Source of the DNA: Rhynchosporium graminicola
Lineage: Eukaryota; Ascomycota; Leotiomycetes; Helotiales; Ploettnerulaceae
Direction: 5' to 3'
Length of the DNA stretch: 64,000 nt
Assembly (NCBI GenBank): GCA_900074885.1
Contig: FJUW01000024.1
Location: 372,001-436,000 of the forward strand
Shown here one piece after another: positions 1-12,120 of the stretch. Each line of letters begins with the position of its first letter. Within the stretch, counting starts at the first letter, position 1. The translations under genes were made by a program, and so were the position numbers. The notes under the pieces were generated by a model. It worked only from the letters and a program-made list of their open reading frames with translations. It did not search any database and was not told the DNA's origin.

Positions 1-500
1 ACGGAAGTATATATATATAAGGGGCTCGGTAGTTGAGCGGAAGCGAAGTAGATCGGTGAGTTTGCCACTCAACTAGTTACTGCTGTTGCGTAGATTATAC
101 TTCGACTACGGCATTCTCTCTGGAGAAGTTCTGGTCACAAATGATATTCCCCGAGGGGTGGTTTGATTCGTCTGGAACACCATCTGGATGTTGTCTTCCT
201 TCCGTGTGGACCTAACACCTCATTTGGCAGGTGAAATCGAGTTCCGAAGATCCGAGACGAGCATTGCCGTCACTCAGACAGTGACATTCTGATCTTCGCC
301 TCTAACTGATCTGTGCGTACTGTGTTAACCCATACGCCGAAAATGACATACTGCACCAAAGTAGCCGCACACGTGTTTGAGATCAATGTTGTCGATACGA
401 CTCTCCAGCTCTCCAGTAGAATGGACAGGGTTCTGAGCGAGTGCCGAATTGATATAGTCGAAGCGGCACTCGGTGGCACTCATTTCCAGAAGCTTTCTTA
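1..500. other. Left-edge region, no recognised gene
   Basis: Short open frames occur on both strands, but none has a recognisable domain, a splice-linked continuation or a plausible start context. I see no gene that I can support here. Confidence 0.4.
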
Positions 501-717
501 CGGAGGTACAGCGGTTAAGTGTTGTAGCCTGTCAACAGGGGGTTTGGTCTTCACTTCGACTTTTTCTTTTAAAAAAAAAAGTAATATATAGGTTCTCGGA
601 CAGGGTTCGGTTTGGTAGAACAGAGTCGGTGCGTGCGTGTTAGGGATATTACCACTTTGAGTTTAAATAGCACCCTTGGTAAACGACAGGCTACTACACT
701 TAACCGCTATACCTCCG
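501..717. mobile_element. MITE-like element with ~33-bp terminal inverted repeats
   Basis: Bases 501-533 and the reverse complement of 685-717 match at 31 of 33 positions; both arms read CGGAGGTA then AGCGGTTAAGTG and end GTAGCCTGTC. About 150 bp of non-coding sequence lies between, including a run of ten A. A short element with long perfect-ish inverted ends and no transposase is what a non-autonomous DNA transposon looks like. The outward flanks differ between the two ends, so the true termini and target duplication are not fixed. The CGGAGG ends recall Tc1/pogo-type fungal elements, but that link is inference. Confidence 0.55.
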
Positions 718-1679
718 ACAGTACTATATGGAGAAGAACCCGCTATTTTCTAAGTTTGAGCATTTGAGCGACCATTACAAGGGCTCGTATTATTGTCGGA
801 CTCGCAATGACTCGCTTCAAATGAGTTTTGGGCTTGAAATTAATACTAAAGACTAATTGCATACTGATCACTATCGAGGCTAAGCAAATTCATTTTCGAC
901 GAATGAGGATTCGTCGGTCAGTCAGCTATAACCCAAGTTGGCGAGTCATTACCAAAGTTTCTATAATCTCATCAGACATCGTATTGGGGCCATACTTTTA
1001 AGGTCGCCTAAACTTTTGATGACTTTATTGAGGTATATCACCTTTCCGAATTATTGAGTTCGCTATAATGTTTTGAGATCGCTTCGGCCGATCAAATTTT
1101 GAATAACCTCATATGTATTCTTTATATAATCTCTCGTCCGGTGGGAATACGACAAGATATTGAATGCGGCATCATAAACAATGGCTCTTTTACTACAAAT
1201 GTCCTACAAATGTTAAAATTGCTTTCGACGAGTGAAATAATATATGTTTCTAGTGAAAGGCTGTTTTCGGAGGATGAGACCTTGGTAATGCTTTTGCGTT
1301 AAGGATGAACTATGTAGGGCATCGCATAATTTCACATCTTGCCGGTCCTCCATTGAGCAAGCAACCCTTTTCACACGAAGCAACGGGACAGTGATGTACT
1401 AACTCTCGATTCCGCAGAAATCAAGCTAGACATTCTCCTAAACCACATTGTACAGTCAGTATGCAATAAGGAAGCCCTGCAAGTCAATTTGAATAATCCA
1501 AAAAGGGGGAGCAGCTCGGAACCATGTACAATGCGCACCACACTAGTAAGAAGCGTTAGAGAATCGTCTAGGTACCGTCGATGGCAAACTTTGTCTCTAC
1601 TCAATATTCAAATCGTACGACGGATTATTGGCTAATCAGCGAAACATGTTGTGAGTTCTTCAACCTTGTCTTGCTTCTT
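718..1679. other. Gene-poor spacer with a possible hAT transposase relic
   Basis: No intact gene is visible. Near 1210-1302 (plus strand) a frame contains SSERLFSEDETLV followed by LLR, which resembles the C-terminal dimerisation region of hAT transposases (usually SAxxERxFS, then a hydrophobic stretch and LR). It ends at a stop at 1300-1302 and has no recognisable upstream transposase. The resemblance is weak. Confidence 0.25.
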
Positions 1680-2860
1680 CTATTCTGTGTTCTGAGCGAT
1701 CGTTGGAGCTGGCTTAGCAGTATACGATCCGGTTCTTGGGGATGCATTGACAGTATGCTGTCGTGATATCGGTTTCAACGAAGCTGGCTCGGGTGTTAGA
1801 GCTCTGACGGACTCATAGCCGGAATGTGTGCTCGCATGAGCAACTACAGAGGAAGGCTTTCGGCTTGGACTTAGTCTGGGTAGAAGATCGAGAGGAATGT
1901 CGTGGTCCTCCCCGTTGACCGACTCATACTCCAAGGCCTTCACCAGCTTATAGATGAGAACCGCAAGGATCACGCCAGAAATTGGTCCAATCCAGTGTAT
2001 CCAGTGGTATGATGTGAACGAGTGGCTGACCATGCAAGGCGCGAGGGATCTAATGGGGTTTAAAGATGCACCAGTCCAGAATAAACCTGACGACGTTAAT
2101 TTCGAGAATCTTTTGAACTTGATACACACTCACCAACAAGCTGAGCCACGAACTACGACAAACCGATGCCCAGCGGTGCGAGGTATGTAGCAGCGTGCTG
2201 CTCTGCGGCCAGCATGAAAATGACAAAAGCTAGTTGAGCGGTCGAGAGCATTTCAATGACGACACCTTATGCTGGGCTTGTACCATTTCCAAGTGTTGTG
2301 GCCGTATTGAGACCTCCGTTGAACACTCCGTAGACAATATAAGACGCAGCGACAGTTGCGATGGGTTGCCTGGCGATGAGAAGAGCACATCGTGCCCAAG
2401 TGATGACCCCAATAAGTGCCATGCCGAAGGAGATCTGCATTGTCAGCCAATTCCCTAAAAGCGCTGAAACTCTTACCACAGGGTTGAACAGTCCTCCACT
2501 GATTCTAAAGAACGTCCAAGATGTAATCGCAAGACTGAAGCCAGTGGCTACAGCAGCATAGAGCAGCAGTGCCGGTGAAGTCACAGACGGCGCAGTCGAG
2601 ACACTGTCTCCTTTATTTTCGTTAGAAGATGCACCGGCACTTTCGGCTCCAGCAGACGCCAGAATAACAAAGATGAGAGTCCCAAGAAATTCGCCAACAA
2701 TTGCAACGACATGACCACGAGTGGATAGATGTATCAGGTTGAAGAGCTTTCTAAACATTCGCTTGAGGGGGTCGACGCGCGCAAGGTTGGTTCCTTCTCG
2801 GCTTATGAACAACGATCCTAGTCTGTTGTCCTGCATGGGAGGCATCAATCGTGGATCCAT
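1680..2860 (-). pseudogene. Aquaporin/MIP-family channel gene with two in-frame stops
   Basis: Exons 2134-2860 and 1680-2086 join through a 47-bp phase-1 intron (GTGAGT...CAG) and would give about 377 codons. The order of MIP features is intact: a cytosolic N-terminus, helix 1 (VGEFLGTLIFVILASAG), the first half-helix (GGLFNPVV), helices 3-5 and the second half-helix (GASLNPIRS). The frame is broken by TAA at 2267-2269, where the family usually has Gln before a Gly-x-x-x-Glu helix, and by TAG at 2153-2155 inside the helix preceding loop E. Both NPA motifs are altered, to NPV and NPI. A GT...AG intron could be drawn from just before the first stop to the second, but it would delete a conserved helix. 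The C-terminal tail of about 70 residues is hydrophilic. Reading: a decayed water or glycerol channel. Confidence 0.75.
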
Positions 2861-4025
2861 TCTTAGGTCTAATAACCTTGAGAGAAGTATTTGAGGTCAG
2901 GTCGCAAAGATACCGGGAAGGGAGAAATGAACGGTGCCGAAATATTTGTGTTTCGATTGATGGTGGGAAGTTGCTGAAAGCATTCCACACAGCTACTGCT
3001 TTGCGGGCTTTCCCATCGCTGTTTTTGTCCCATACTATCCCAAGCATTCGTTTAGTTCATTTTGCATTTTACTAGAACTCGATCGCACCTGCTTTTCCGG
3101 TTTATCTGGATGTCAATAGAGAAGGCGCGCTAAGCGAGCTCCGATTATCAATTCCGAATCAGCGATATCGTAGTAAGACCCACACCAACGAAGCAAGCAT
3201 ACCTAGGGTAAACTGAGGATATGACAGGGGCAAATGAAGGGGCTACATGGGTGAATATCTGACAGACTGAGAAGGTCATGCAAGAAGTGAGCAGATAAAT
3301 AGGTTGCTCAACCAGAGCATAACTCGAACTTCGAAATCCAATCTCAAACTAAGATATGCCTTAATATAATTTTAGATACAATAAGATATTATAGCTATCG
3401 CGTCTATCGGCACTAGACTTAAATTGAAATCGAGACCAGGCTATAATAGCCACAGGTGAAGTAAGGGCTCGGTCAAAATCCAGATCGCAAGCGCTCTATA
3501 TAATTTTAGCGAAAGTTATACTATATATATCGCAAAATATTTCTGGATTCTACTCTTCGTTATATATAGATCTAATAGAATTATTATAGTCTTTAGTCAC
3601 CCTTAAATATTCTCTGAAGATCAAGCCGTTACTACAGGTTTCGGTATATTCGCTTCACTAGACACAGAATGAATCGGTCCTCGAATGACACTACCTAAGT
3701 AGTAATACAACGCTAAAAAAATCAGTCATCGATAAAGCGAGGACCTGCTTAGGTAGAGTTTAAAATGCCTGTGTGACTCATAATATGTCTTTCCCTAGTT
3801 TCTTGTACGTAATATTCGAAGTCCCAAAACCCTCACGGATTATTGCGCAAAGTAACATTTTGAAGTCATAAAGATTTTTGATTACTTTTCCTCAGTGATA
3901 GTTTTAGATGATGAGTCTCCTTCGCGTAGAATAATTGTATATCCTCGACATACGGTCGACCCGAAATTATCTGAAAAGACGCCTGCTTCGCTACGAGAAC
4001 GTGTGTCTTGGGACTCGTAAATAGC
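2861..4025. other. Promoter side of the aquaporin relic, then AT-rich repeat debris
   Basis: No gene is supported. From about 3350 to 3620 the sequence turns AT-rich and TA-dinucleotide-rich (ATATATAGATC-like words), in the style of the RIP-mutated retroelement further right. It is probably a short mutated repeat relic. I could not identify its family. Confidence 0.35.
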
Positions 4026-5570
4026 CTACAACTTCAGCTCTCGTCCTTTCCTGTAAAGCTCTTTCTCCCACTCGCCGAACAACTCCACCGTCTTTGGATC
4101 TCCAGGTGGATTCAGTTGACTCCCATAGATGCCCGAGATACCACCAGCGCGATCAATGAACCATATCAGGTTTGGGTATCCGCCCCAAGCCATAGCACCC
4201 TTCTTCCTACGGCCTGGTATGTCATGTAAGTTTATCATACCTCCCAGGCCCCAGTCGCATTTCGTCCCAATAGGTAATCCGCCAAAAGTATTATTAACCT
4301 CTGGCAGCTTCAACATCTCCATCAGAGTCGATCGTGAAGCATCCGTGAGCTGCGGCGTGAACATCTCCTCCGTCGTGGCAGGTTTCAACAATTTACCATC
4401 ATCTGTAAGGATACTATGCAGCATTACTTGGTAGTCTAGCGGAGCGCCATATGAACCTGCACCACCTGCACTCTCCGTCGAGCTGCTATTCCAGAGCTCT
4501 TTGCCTTGCCGGTGAACAATCTTACCTTCGGGATCAGCCGCCGTTCCGAACATGGTCAATCCTCCCTCGCGATCACACATGTCTGTCATTCTGGCCATGA
4601 GATCTGGTTTGGTCTGCGGGAAGAAGGAAAATCCCTTCACACCTAGCACATCCCATATGTTTCGCTGGAGGTATGCTTCAAGGGAAGTATTGGTGACACG
4701 CTCGACCATCCAACCAGCCCAATCGATCCCAACGCCGTACTCCCAAGATTCTCTAATTAACGTCTTAGTACATATAGCTACAAGATCTTGAAACAACCAT
4801 TGGAAATGCGCTCCTAGAGACTACACTCGGGTTGATTCTAAAGAAAAAGATAAAAACTTACCCTGGTGCAAAGACAAGGGGAAACAAGAAAGCGTCTCTC
4901 ATGTTGCTTTTTATATTCAGATCCGGTGGAGTTCTCTTTTGCCAATTTCGATACTTCGTCATAAGTGGATCTAAAACAAATTACACCCATAAGTTCTGAA
5001 CCGTTAGACTTGCGTGATCGAGGTTGACTTACTGAAGAAATCATAAGTGAGCCCCGAGGAATGGGTAAGAAGATGTCTACCACAGCGGTCAGCTTCGTAC
5101 CTCTGAGATGTCTTCAATATTCTCACCTAAGTGTAATAGCCTTAGTATTCTCTACCAACACAGGGTCTTCCTTCCCATTGTTCTCTTCGAAACCAGTCAA
5201 GATCTTCAAGCCCTTCAACTCAGGCAATATTTCATAGACAGCACTGTCCAACTTGAGAAGTCCTCGCTCAACACACTGCATAGCTGCAATTGTGGTTGGG
5301 AACTTGGTACACGAAGCCATCCACATCACAGCATCGACTTTCATAAGATCAGGATTTGACGGATCCTTAAGGGATCGGTAGCCGAACGCTTTTTCATAGC
5401 GGAATTTTCCTGGCAAGGGTTTAGTTGCTTTATATTTACATATTCAACATAATATGTGCATCATTGAACGGAATCTTACCCTCTCTATTCTCAGCAGCGA
5501 GAACAGCGCCAGAGATCTCCCCATTTGCAATAGCCTGTTGCATCCTATTCTCAAAAGATTGAGACGTCAT
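4026..5570 (-). CDS. Serine beta-lactamase/transpeptidase-like hydrolase (EstB/LovD type)
   Basis: Five exons (5480-5570, 5127-5409, 5033-5076, 4862-4970, 4026-4752) joined by GT-AG introns encode 417 aa. The nucleophile motif SxxK is SCTK in MASCTKFPTTIAAMQ (about residue 60), followed by the family block RHLLTHSSGLTYDF assembled across an intron. WEYGVGIDWAGW carries the Tyr expected for the second catalytic motif. The C-terminal half has GGxGSYG and a WGGYPN segment typical of fungal class C beta-lactamase-like proteins. No signal peptide is seen, so it is probably cytosolic. Relatives are esterases, acyltransferases of polyketide pathways (LovD) or beta-lactam hydrolases; the substrate cannot be read here, and no biosynthetic cluster surrounds it. 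The start at 5570 (MTSQSFENRM) fits the family better than the upstream Met at 5726. Confidence 0.88.
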
Positions 5571-6637
5571 CTTCCCTGAAGCCCCGACCAAGCTTCTCCT
5601 ACTGTGATGGAACAGGCCGCCTCTTCGCGCAAGAGGGTTTCTGAGCTGAGCAGCACAGACTACCAAATCACAATAATAAGACGTTCTGTGAGTGTAAAGT
5701 AGATTGAAAAAGAGGTTCCTCAACATCTAAAGCTCAAAACTTTGCAGAGAACCTCACATAATATAATATAATACTCCACCCCTCCACCCCTCCACTAGAA
5801 GACGCACTAATTGCTTGACGTCTACATTAGCCACAGAAGGCTTCGGCTCATCGCGATTGAATGCCCGCGAGGACAATCATTTCCTCTTCCATCCAGACTG
5901 CTGGCACAGGAAACGCTCATGCAGCTTTTGGCATCATCTACAGATGTACGATATACGATATGAACATGTGCATCAGCCTTGATTTACAAGCCAATCTCTG
6001 GGCGTAAGTCGAGATACCCGCCGGCCCGTTTATCTGATGCTCGGTTAGGAATCGTGCCTGGTATTGATCAGCTTCCTGCTTCTTGGTAGGAAATGAGAAA
6101 ATGATTGGCCACCGCAAAAGAAATGCTGGGAGGGCGAAATCGGTTCGTCTTTCTTGAGTCTTTGAGCTGCAGCTTATCATGACTATCGGCGTCTTTGATT
6201 GAGGCGAAGAGTGGCAGTGTTGATCTTTTATGTCCGATAGGACCCCGATAGGAACGCCGAAAAGATAAATCCGTACTGTAGGCGTTAAGGAGAAATATTC
6301 AAATGGTCATTTCAGAACCACAGATAGGCCTAGTCGGCGTGCTAACTGGCTGACAGGCCAAGATGAATCACAAAAACCTTTTGTCAACTGTGACCCAGCT
6401 GTGCACATTTCCGGGTTATCAGCGCTACTTCTACAGTGTCTGCCAGAAGACATCATGGAAGAAACACAAAAGCCTTCAGTTTTTACCATGGAAAGAGATA
6501 ATGTCTCACCCAGGCCATACAATTACTGTACAGATGTTTCCCAATCCTCACCGAACGCCTCGCCAATGCTCACTCATGTGTCAGATAACTCGCACTAATG
6601 TAATACAATCATCCGGCTTTTTGAAATACATTACGAA
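5571..6637. other. Intergenic region upstream of the hydrolase
   Basis: About 1.07 kb between the hydrolase start and the stop of the mannosyltransferase; both genes are on the minus strand. It includes a TAATA-type AT tract at 5758-5775 followed by CCACCCCTCC repeats, consistent with a promoter for the hydrolase. I see no gene. Confidence 0.4.
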
Positions 6638-7976
6638 CTAACCCATACCGACATACTTGAACCAATTCGGCCGACAATCTTCTTTCATGAGCCAGGATTC
6701 GCCATCGGTGAAGCGGCCAGCCGTGCAACCTTTGCATTTCGGCGAGTTGGGGCAATTGAAATACGGAATATGTTGGTAGCCGATGTCACGGAACCTTGTT
6801 GACTATTAGTATTTGCAACCTCAAATTTGTGACAGGGAATATACCAATGAATCTTGCTCGAGTCCTCGAACAATCCTAGAGCGATGCTATGTACGGGTGC
6901 ATCACCCCATCTCTCATAAAAGAACCCACCAGCACGATCTAGATGATTGAAGTAATCCTCATACGCCTGACTTCTCCAAAAACTCATATCTGCAATCTCG
7001 AAATTCGACCAGAAATGGCATGTAGAGTATCCGTTTGCCTTCATATTGTGCTCAGGCCTCCTCTTCGCATCTGACAGCCACTGCATCGCATTGTTGTCAT
7101 GTAGATACTCCGGATGAGCAGCAACGAACTTCGTAGTTTCAGGCCACAATGTAGGGATCGAGTTCGGCGCATCGTACAGGTTGATCGTAAAGCCATAGGT
7201 TTTGTTGTTGTCTGCCATGTAGCGGAAAACATCGTAGTCCACGTCGCAGAAGAAATGGACCTTGGGCTCTACTCGCCAGTAGAATTGTGTATTCGCAAGC
7301 GCAGGATGTTTATAGAAGAGACCGCTGTTCCAACGGCACATCTGATGGTAGGACTTCATGGCTCCGTACTGGATATCGTTTTCCTTAAGGATCTTGGCCG
7401 ATTCCTGGAACAGCTCTTCGTCGATCCAAGATGGAATTTCCCAATGCTCTTTTGGAATAACCTCTAGGTAAATTGTCAGCATCTCCCTCGAATTGGCCGT
7501 CCCGCTAGCATACCATAAATACACTCGGCTTTTGTCTCTGCTTGTGTCCGTCTCTTGAACTCTTCTGAAAAGGGCACATCATTGAAGAAGGTCCACGGAT
7601 AGTTAAATTTCCTATTCCATGTCCTTTCGAGATCTCGCATAGCTTGCACCATGCCATCGACCTCTTCGTTCCGTACCAGCGAAAGGAGAGTGGCATTTAT
7701 TCGATTTGTCCCTGCAGCACCCAATCCATATCCTTGATCAGCCCTCCATAAGACAGTTGATTCTGGTTCACCAGTAACTGTAATGGATGTCAGCCAAATG
7801 TATCCAGTTCGTGGGCTTGGGCGCATACGATCCAAGGTTGGATCTCTGTCCATATTCTCGAGGGTATCCCCAGGTCCTTTGGGAGACCTCGTTGGACCAA
7901 ACGTCCGATATAAGAAGAATATCCATAGTCCAACGGCACACAGGCCTAGCATTCGAAGTGGTCTTGCTATCGCCAT
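6638..7976 (-). CDS. GT15 alpha-1,2-mannosyltransferase (KRE2/MNT1 family)
   Basis: Exons 7829-7976, 7514-7777, 6845-7463 and 6638-6794 give 395 aa. A short cytosolic end and one membrane anchor (residues about 8-24, LRMLGLCAVGLWIFFLY) make it a type II Golgi protein. The family blocks are clear: NRINATLLSLVRNEE, WTFFNDVPF, YHQMCRWNSGLFYKHP, VEPKVHFFCDVDYDVFRYM and GGFFYERWGDAPVHSIAL, ending in the Cys-rich tail YFNCPNSPKCKGC. These enzymes add mannose from GDP-mannose to O- and N-linked glycans of wall and secreted proteins. The 51-bp first intron has no in-frame stop and keeps frame if retained; it is called because of its branch site and because the retained version interrupts the family pattern. 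An alternative start lies at 8018. Divergent to the GCP5 gene. Confidence 0.92.
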
Positions 7977-8190
7977 GATATTTGGAGTGCTGTATTTCTC
8001 TTGGAGAAAGGGGCCCAATGCAAGCTAGCCTCTGTTGTATCAGAATCGCGTGTTCATCAAAAATGTGATTCACATGCAAAAGTGCCTCAGGCCTAAGGTC
8101 CTTATCTTGAAAAGCGCGTCTCCTAGTCGCGTGTCCAAACCCCAGTCGCAGAAGGTACCACTATCCACGGGCATTCTCCAGTAATTGTTC
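7977..8190. promoter_or_regulatory. Divergent promoter between the GT15 and GCP5 genes
   Basis: Only 214 bp separate the two start codons, which point away from each other, so both promoters must lie in or overlap this stretch. No TATA box stands out. Confidence 0.6.
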
Positions 8191-11029
8191 ATGCGAATGG
8201 CGCATGTTGCAAAGCTGAGTGCCCTGACGGATGAGCTCGTAGATCTCATCACATCTACTCGTACGTCGGCGAAGGTAGGTCCTGGCCATTCATTCAACAG
8301 AATATCAACAAACGGCTTCCCTAACACTGGCTTAGTCAGACCAAACAAAATTCAGCATACATCGCGAGAGCGCCCTGCGAGCTTTACGGTTCCATGGTAA
8401 CCCCCGAACAAATCAATTCGAAATTACCACACAGCTCGAAGGACTGGAGGAGAAGCTTCGGGTATACAACGAAGATCCATTGGCAGATGCATTACGGGAG
8501 CGACTTGACAAGCTATCTTCCTTGGAGGTAAAATGGACGCCGGAGATTCTGCATCTACTATTAGAACTATCAGATCAACCAGTGACAAGATCTAACTTAG
8601 AAAACCTAGATTTCCTGAAGGAGCCAGTACCAGACACAGGGCCGACTTTGAAATGGAAAGATCTCGTTGCAGAAGATCCCTCGTTACGGGACGAGAGTGT
8701 TTGGCGGAATGTCGACTTTACTGCCGGAGATTCAGATGGCGAGGATTGGTTTGAGGACTCCCGATCTGAGGTGTCCGCGCAGACGGACACAACGGCTCAT
8801 TCAAGTGTGGAAGATGAGTTTAGTAGGCGGCCAGAAGAGCATGCAGTTAATACTATCGACATGGTAGCTTTAAAAGAACTACAAAAGCAACAGTTCTGGC
8901 GGAATATCCCAAATGTCTCCGGAGTTAAGCTGGAAACTGTTAGGAAAAGCATCACTGAGCTTCAAGCAATTCGGGAAGTTCTGTTCATGCTTGGTGGACT
9001 TCAGAGTTCGCTCTTTGAGGTGGATGCTCAACAAATGATGGAGATATGGCCTTCGAAGGGCTACGCACTGAATCATGCATCCCCAGAGGCGTTCTTCAAA
9101 CTTGTTAGTTCATTCGCGGAGAACGGTTCTTCACTCGCCCGTCTCCGATCTTGGGTCAGAAATCCTCAAATCATCCCCTTACTTCAGGTACTGCAAAGCA
9201 CTCTGCATGATCGAATCCATGAGCTTGATAAGTACTTGTCGGAGATCCAGCAGCGCTTCATTTTACCGCAAGAAGATAGTGTTGTCAGCCTCTTGAGCGT
9301 TCAAACCGAATTAGCATCGCAAATGCTCCCTCTGGTTCGGCTCTCGAACGTCATCAAGAACCTCGATACGGAGCGGTATCCGCACGCCTTTCGATACCTT
9401 GAAATGATTTATGATGATACCTGCACCTCACAGATGAACGGAGATGAAGAAACATATGAATACATGGGACGAATCTTCTTCGACTGCTTCAGAATGTATT
9501 TACGACCTATCAGAACATGGATGGAAGAAGGGCAATTGGAAAATGATGACAAGGTATTTTTCGTATCAGAAACCACTGGAGAAGTCGACTTGCCGTCTCT
9601 GTGGCAATCTCGATTCAAGATCCGGAAAACACAAGATGGCGTTTTGCATGCGCCTAAATTCCTTCAAGCTGCTGCAAACAAGATCTTCAATACTGGTAAG
9701 AGCGTGGTAGTTCTCAAGCATCTTAGTCAATACGAGTCGCTGCGATCTGCCAGAGGAAACGAGCCCATCCTGGACTTTGATACAGTGTGCTATCCCTCGG
9801 TCCGTCTTGCCCCTTTCTCCGAGCTTTTGGTTACTGCTTTTGATGGCTGGGTCCAGAGTAAGCACCATCATGCGTCCTCTATCCTTCGAAAGACTCTTTT
9901 CGATTCTTGCGGTCTTCAAAAGTCATTAGATGCCTTTGCTCATATTTATTTCATGGCCGATGGCATCACAGCATCAGCCTTTACGAACAATGTCTTTGAC
10001 AAACTGGACACACTAAACTCATCGTGGATTGACCGATTTACATTGACCGAGTTATCTCAAAGCACATTCGGCTCCATTGCATCCGTGAACCCTGACCGGC
10101 TGCGGACGCATATCCTGACAATCCCTCGCAAGCATCGCGATGTGGCGAACTGCAGAAAAAGTGTGAAGGCCCTGGCCGTCCTGGAATTTAAGTACCATCT
10201 ACCCTGGCCGATACAGATCATTCTCACGCCATCAACTACCACATTATACAAACGAATCTTCACATTCCTGCTTCAGATTCGACGCAGCTCGCACATCCTC
10301 ACGCGACAACGGCTGATCTCTGATCGCCCTACGAGTAATAGTAGCTCCGACGAACGTGCCATCTATTACGTCCTACGAAGTGGTCTCCTCTGGTTCAACC
10401 AGATGCTTTACCATTACTTGACATCACTGGTAATAGAGCCACTATCGCGGAAAATGCGAACAGACCTGGAAACCGCAGAGGATGTTGACGCGATGACTGA
10501 GGTCCACTCCACATACATCAAGACGGCAATCGATCAAGCACTACTCGGAAGTAAATTGGAGTTGATCCACAAAACGATCCTCAAGATCCTAGATTTGGGA
10601 ATCAAGCTCGAAGACGCCCAAGCTGCAAATGCAGCTGCGAACAAGGGAGCCTTGGAACATCAGCAAGACATGATGGATCTGTCCATGGCCAGTCTTGGTC
10701 TTCAGACGCCTAGGAAGAAAGCCAAACAATTCTTGAGGAAGCCCAGGTTGGCGAAGAAAGATCTGGATTCTAGTTCCGAAGAGGACGATGTGGAGGTCGA
10801 TGTCGATCTGAGTATGTTGTCGTCGCCCCAAGCCGCGGATAGGGAGGAGTTGAGGTACATTGATAGTTTGAGGAATATGAAAGCGGATTTTGATAGATTG
10901 GTCCGTTTTGTAGCGAGTGGATTGAAGGGTGTTGCAAGGGCTGGTGGAGGGGATGATGCGCGGAGCTGGGAAGCGTTGGGTGAAATTCTGGAGTCGGGAT
11001 TGGATAATGTGACAAGTGGGTATCGGTAG
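8191..11029 (+). CDS. Gamma-tubulin complex component 5-like protein (Spc97/Spc98 family)
   Basis: Exon 1 (8191-8274) joins 8336-11029 across a 61-bp intron with a CTAAC branch site, giving 925 aa. The N-terminus (ALTDELVDLIT, then RTNQFEITTQLEGLEEKL) is a typical GCP N-terminal region. The middle has the block RYLEMIYDDT and YMGRIFFDCFRMYLRPIRTWM, and the C-terminal half contains LEFKYHLPWPIQIILT, the conserved gamma-tubulin-binding stretch of Spc97/98 proteins. An acidic low-complexity insert (SSSEEDDVEVDVDL) sits near residue 850. GCP5 assembles with GCP2, 3, 4 and 6 into the gamma-tubulin ring complex that nucleates microtubules at spindle pole bodies. Assignment to GCP5 rather than GCP4 or GCP6 rests on overall resemblance. 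The first ATG after an in-frame TAA at 8182-8184 was chosen; 8197 is also possible. Confidence 0.88.
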
Positions 11030-12120
11030 AGCAAGAAGGTCAGGTTCGATGAACAAGGCGTGAGGACGCAAACTCTCGCGCCAGTTTGAATCCACAGTAT
11101 CCTTCCTACTCCTAAAGACAGGGAAATGTGAGGCAGGAAAGAAAGTATGGTTGTACGAGTCAAGTACCTGATCCCAATCACAACATCCTAAGCGAAGTAA
11201 ACGGGCTTTTGGGGTGCAACCTTGGCAAACGGATGGCTGCTGCTGTGTCATGTCCATCCCCATGTGTCATGTTCACGTTGTGTCACGTTTTACTGCATAA
11301 TCCGGGGAAAGAAGACAAGGCTCAACATCCTCAACATCCTCAATCCTCATCACATCAAGTTCAAACATCCTTATCGATTGCACATCTGTCGCCATATATT
11401 GCTCATCTTCCCACCCCCCTCACTACCTACAGTACCAATCGATCGATCGATCAATCAATCATGCGGAGCACTCTGCCGTCCGCCCAATCGTTTGGTTTCC
11501 GCAACAGACTCGGGCTCGAGCTCGAGCTACAAGGCAGGGGGGGCCGGCATTCGGGAGCAGGTGTTGTTCCGACCCGGACAGGTAGGAATTGCTTGGTAAG
11601 AAATCCATCCCGATTCCCATGCAGAGAGAGACAGAGGGGGATGGCGGCTCGAGGGCGTTCAGATAAGCCTGCCTGGTTCCACTGGCTGGTATTAACGCAT
11701 CCACGCATCTACGCATCATACCATTACGGTAAGTGGCTTCCATTTCCATTTCCATTTCAAGCTACACTAGTGCAGTGAGTGCTTGGTAGGAAGGGGATAT
11801 ACTGTATATCAAGCTAGATTCTCTACCTAGGTAGCTATCTACCTACCCTATCTAAGTATAAGTATCTAGCTATCTTTGTCACTTTCCTCATCAGGCCCGC
11901 TGGCTGGCGCGCGCTGATCAATCCATCCATTCATTCCTCTTCCTCTTTTCTCACGATCAGTAATACTGTTGGTTACAATCCATTCCATATCCCCTCTTCC
12001 ACCACTTCCTCTTCCAATTGATTGCTTCATCTATTCCGCTCGTTGGAGGGAATTCGGTATCAAGCAAGATAAGACTATATATCTTGTAGCTTGCTTGCTT
12101 GCTTCATATGTCAAGAAACG
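11030..12120. promoter_or_regulatory. Long 5' region of the aminotransferase gene with simple repeats
   Basis: Holds several short tandem tracts: CATCCTCAA units near 11325-11350, GATCGATC/AATC units near 11438-11460, CCATTT units near 11738-11757 and CTTG units near 12088-12105. It also has the palindrome TACCTAGGTA at 11825-11834. Two overlapping open frames at 11128-11778 look accidental (low complexity, no domain). Confidence 0.4.

Noticed and set aside
2153..2280. Intron that would remove both stops of the aquaporin
   Set aside because: It would excise a conserved transmembrane helix with the family Glu, so the stops are taken as real lesions.
10589..11263. Long minus-strand frames opposite the end of the GCP5 gene
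   Set aside because: They are antisense to a conserved coding exon and reflect its codon bias.
11128..11778. 216-codon plus-strand frame and an overlapping 125-codon frame upstream of the aminotransferase
   Set aside because: Low-complexity composition, simple repeats underneath, no domain, and both frames overlap in the same direction in a promoter-like region.
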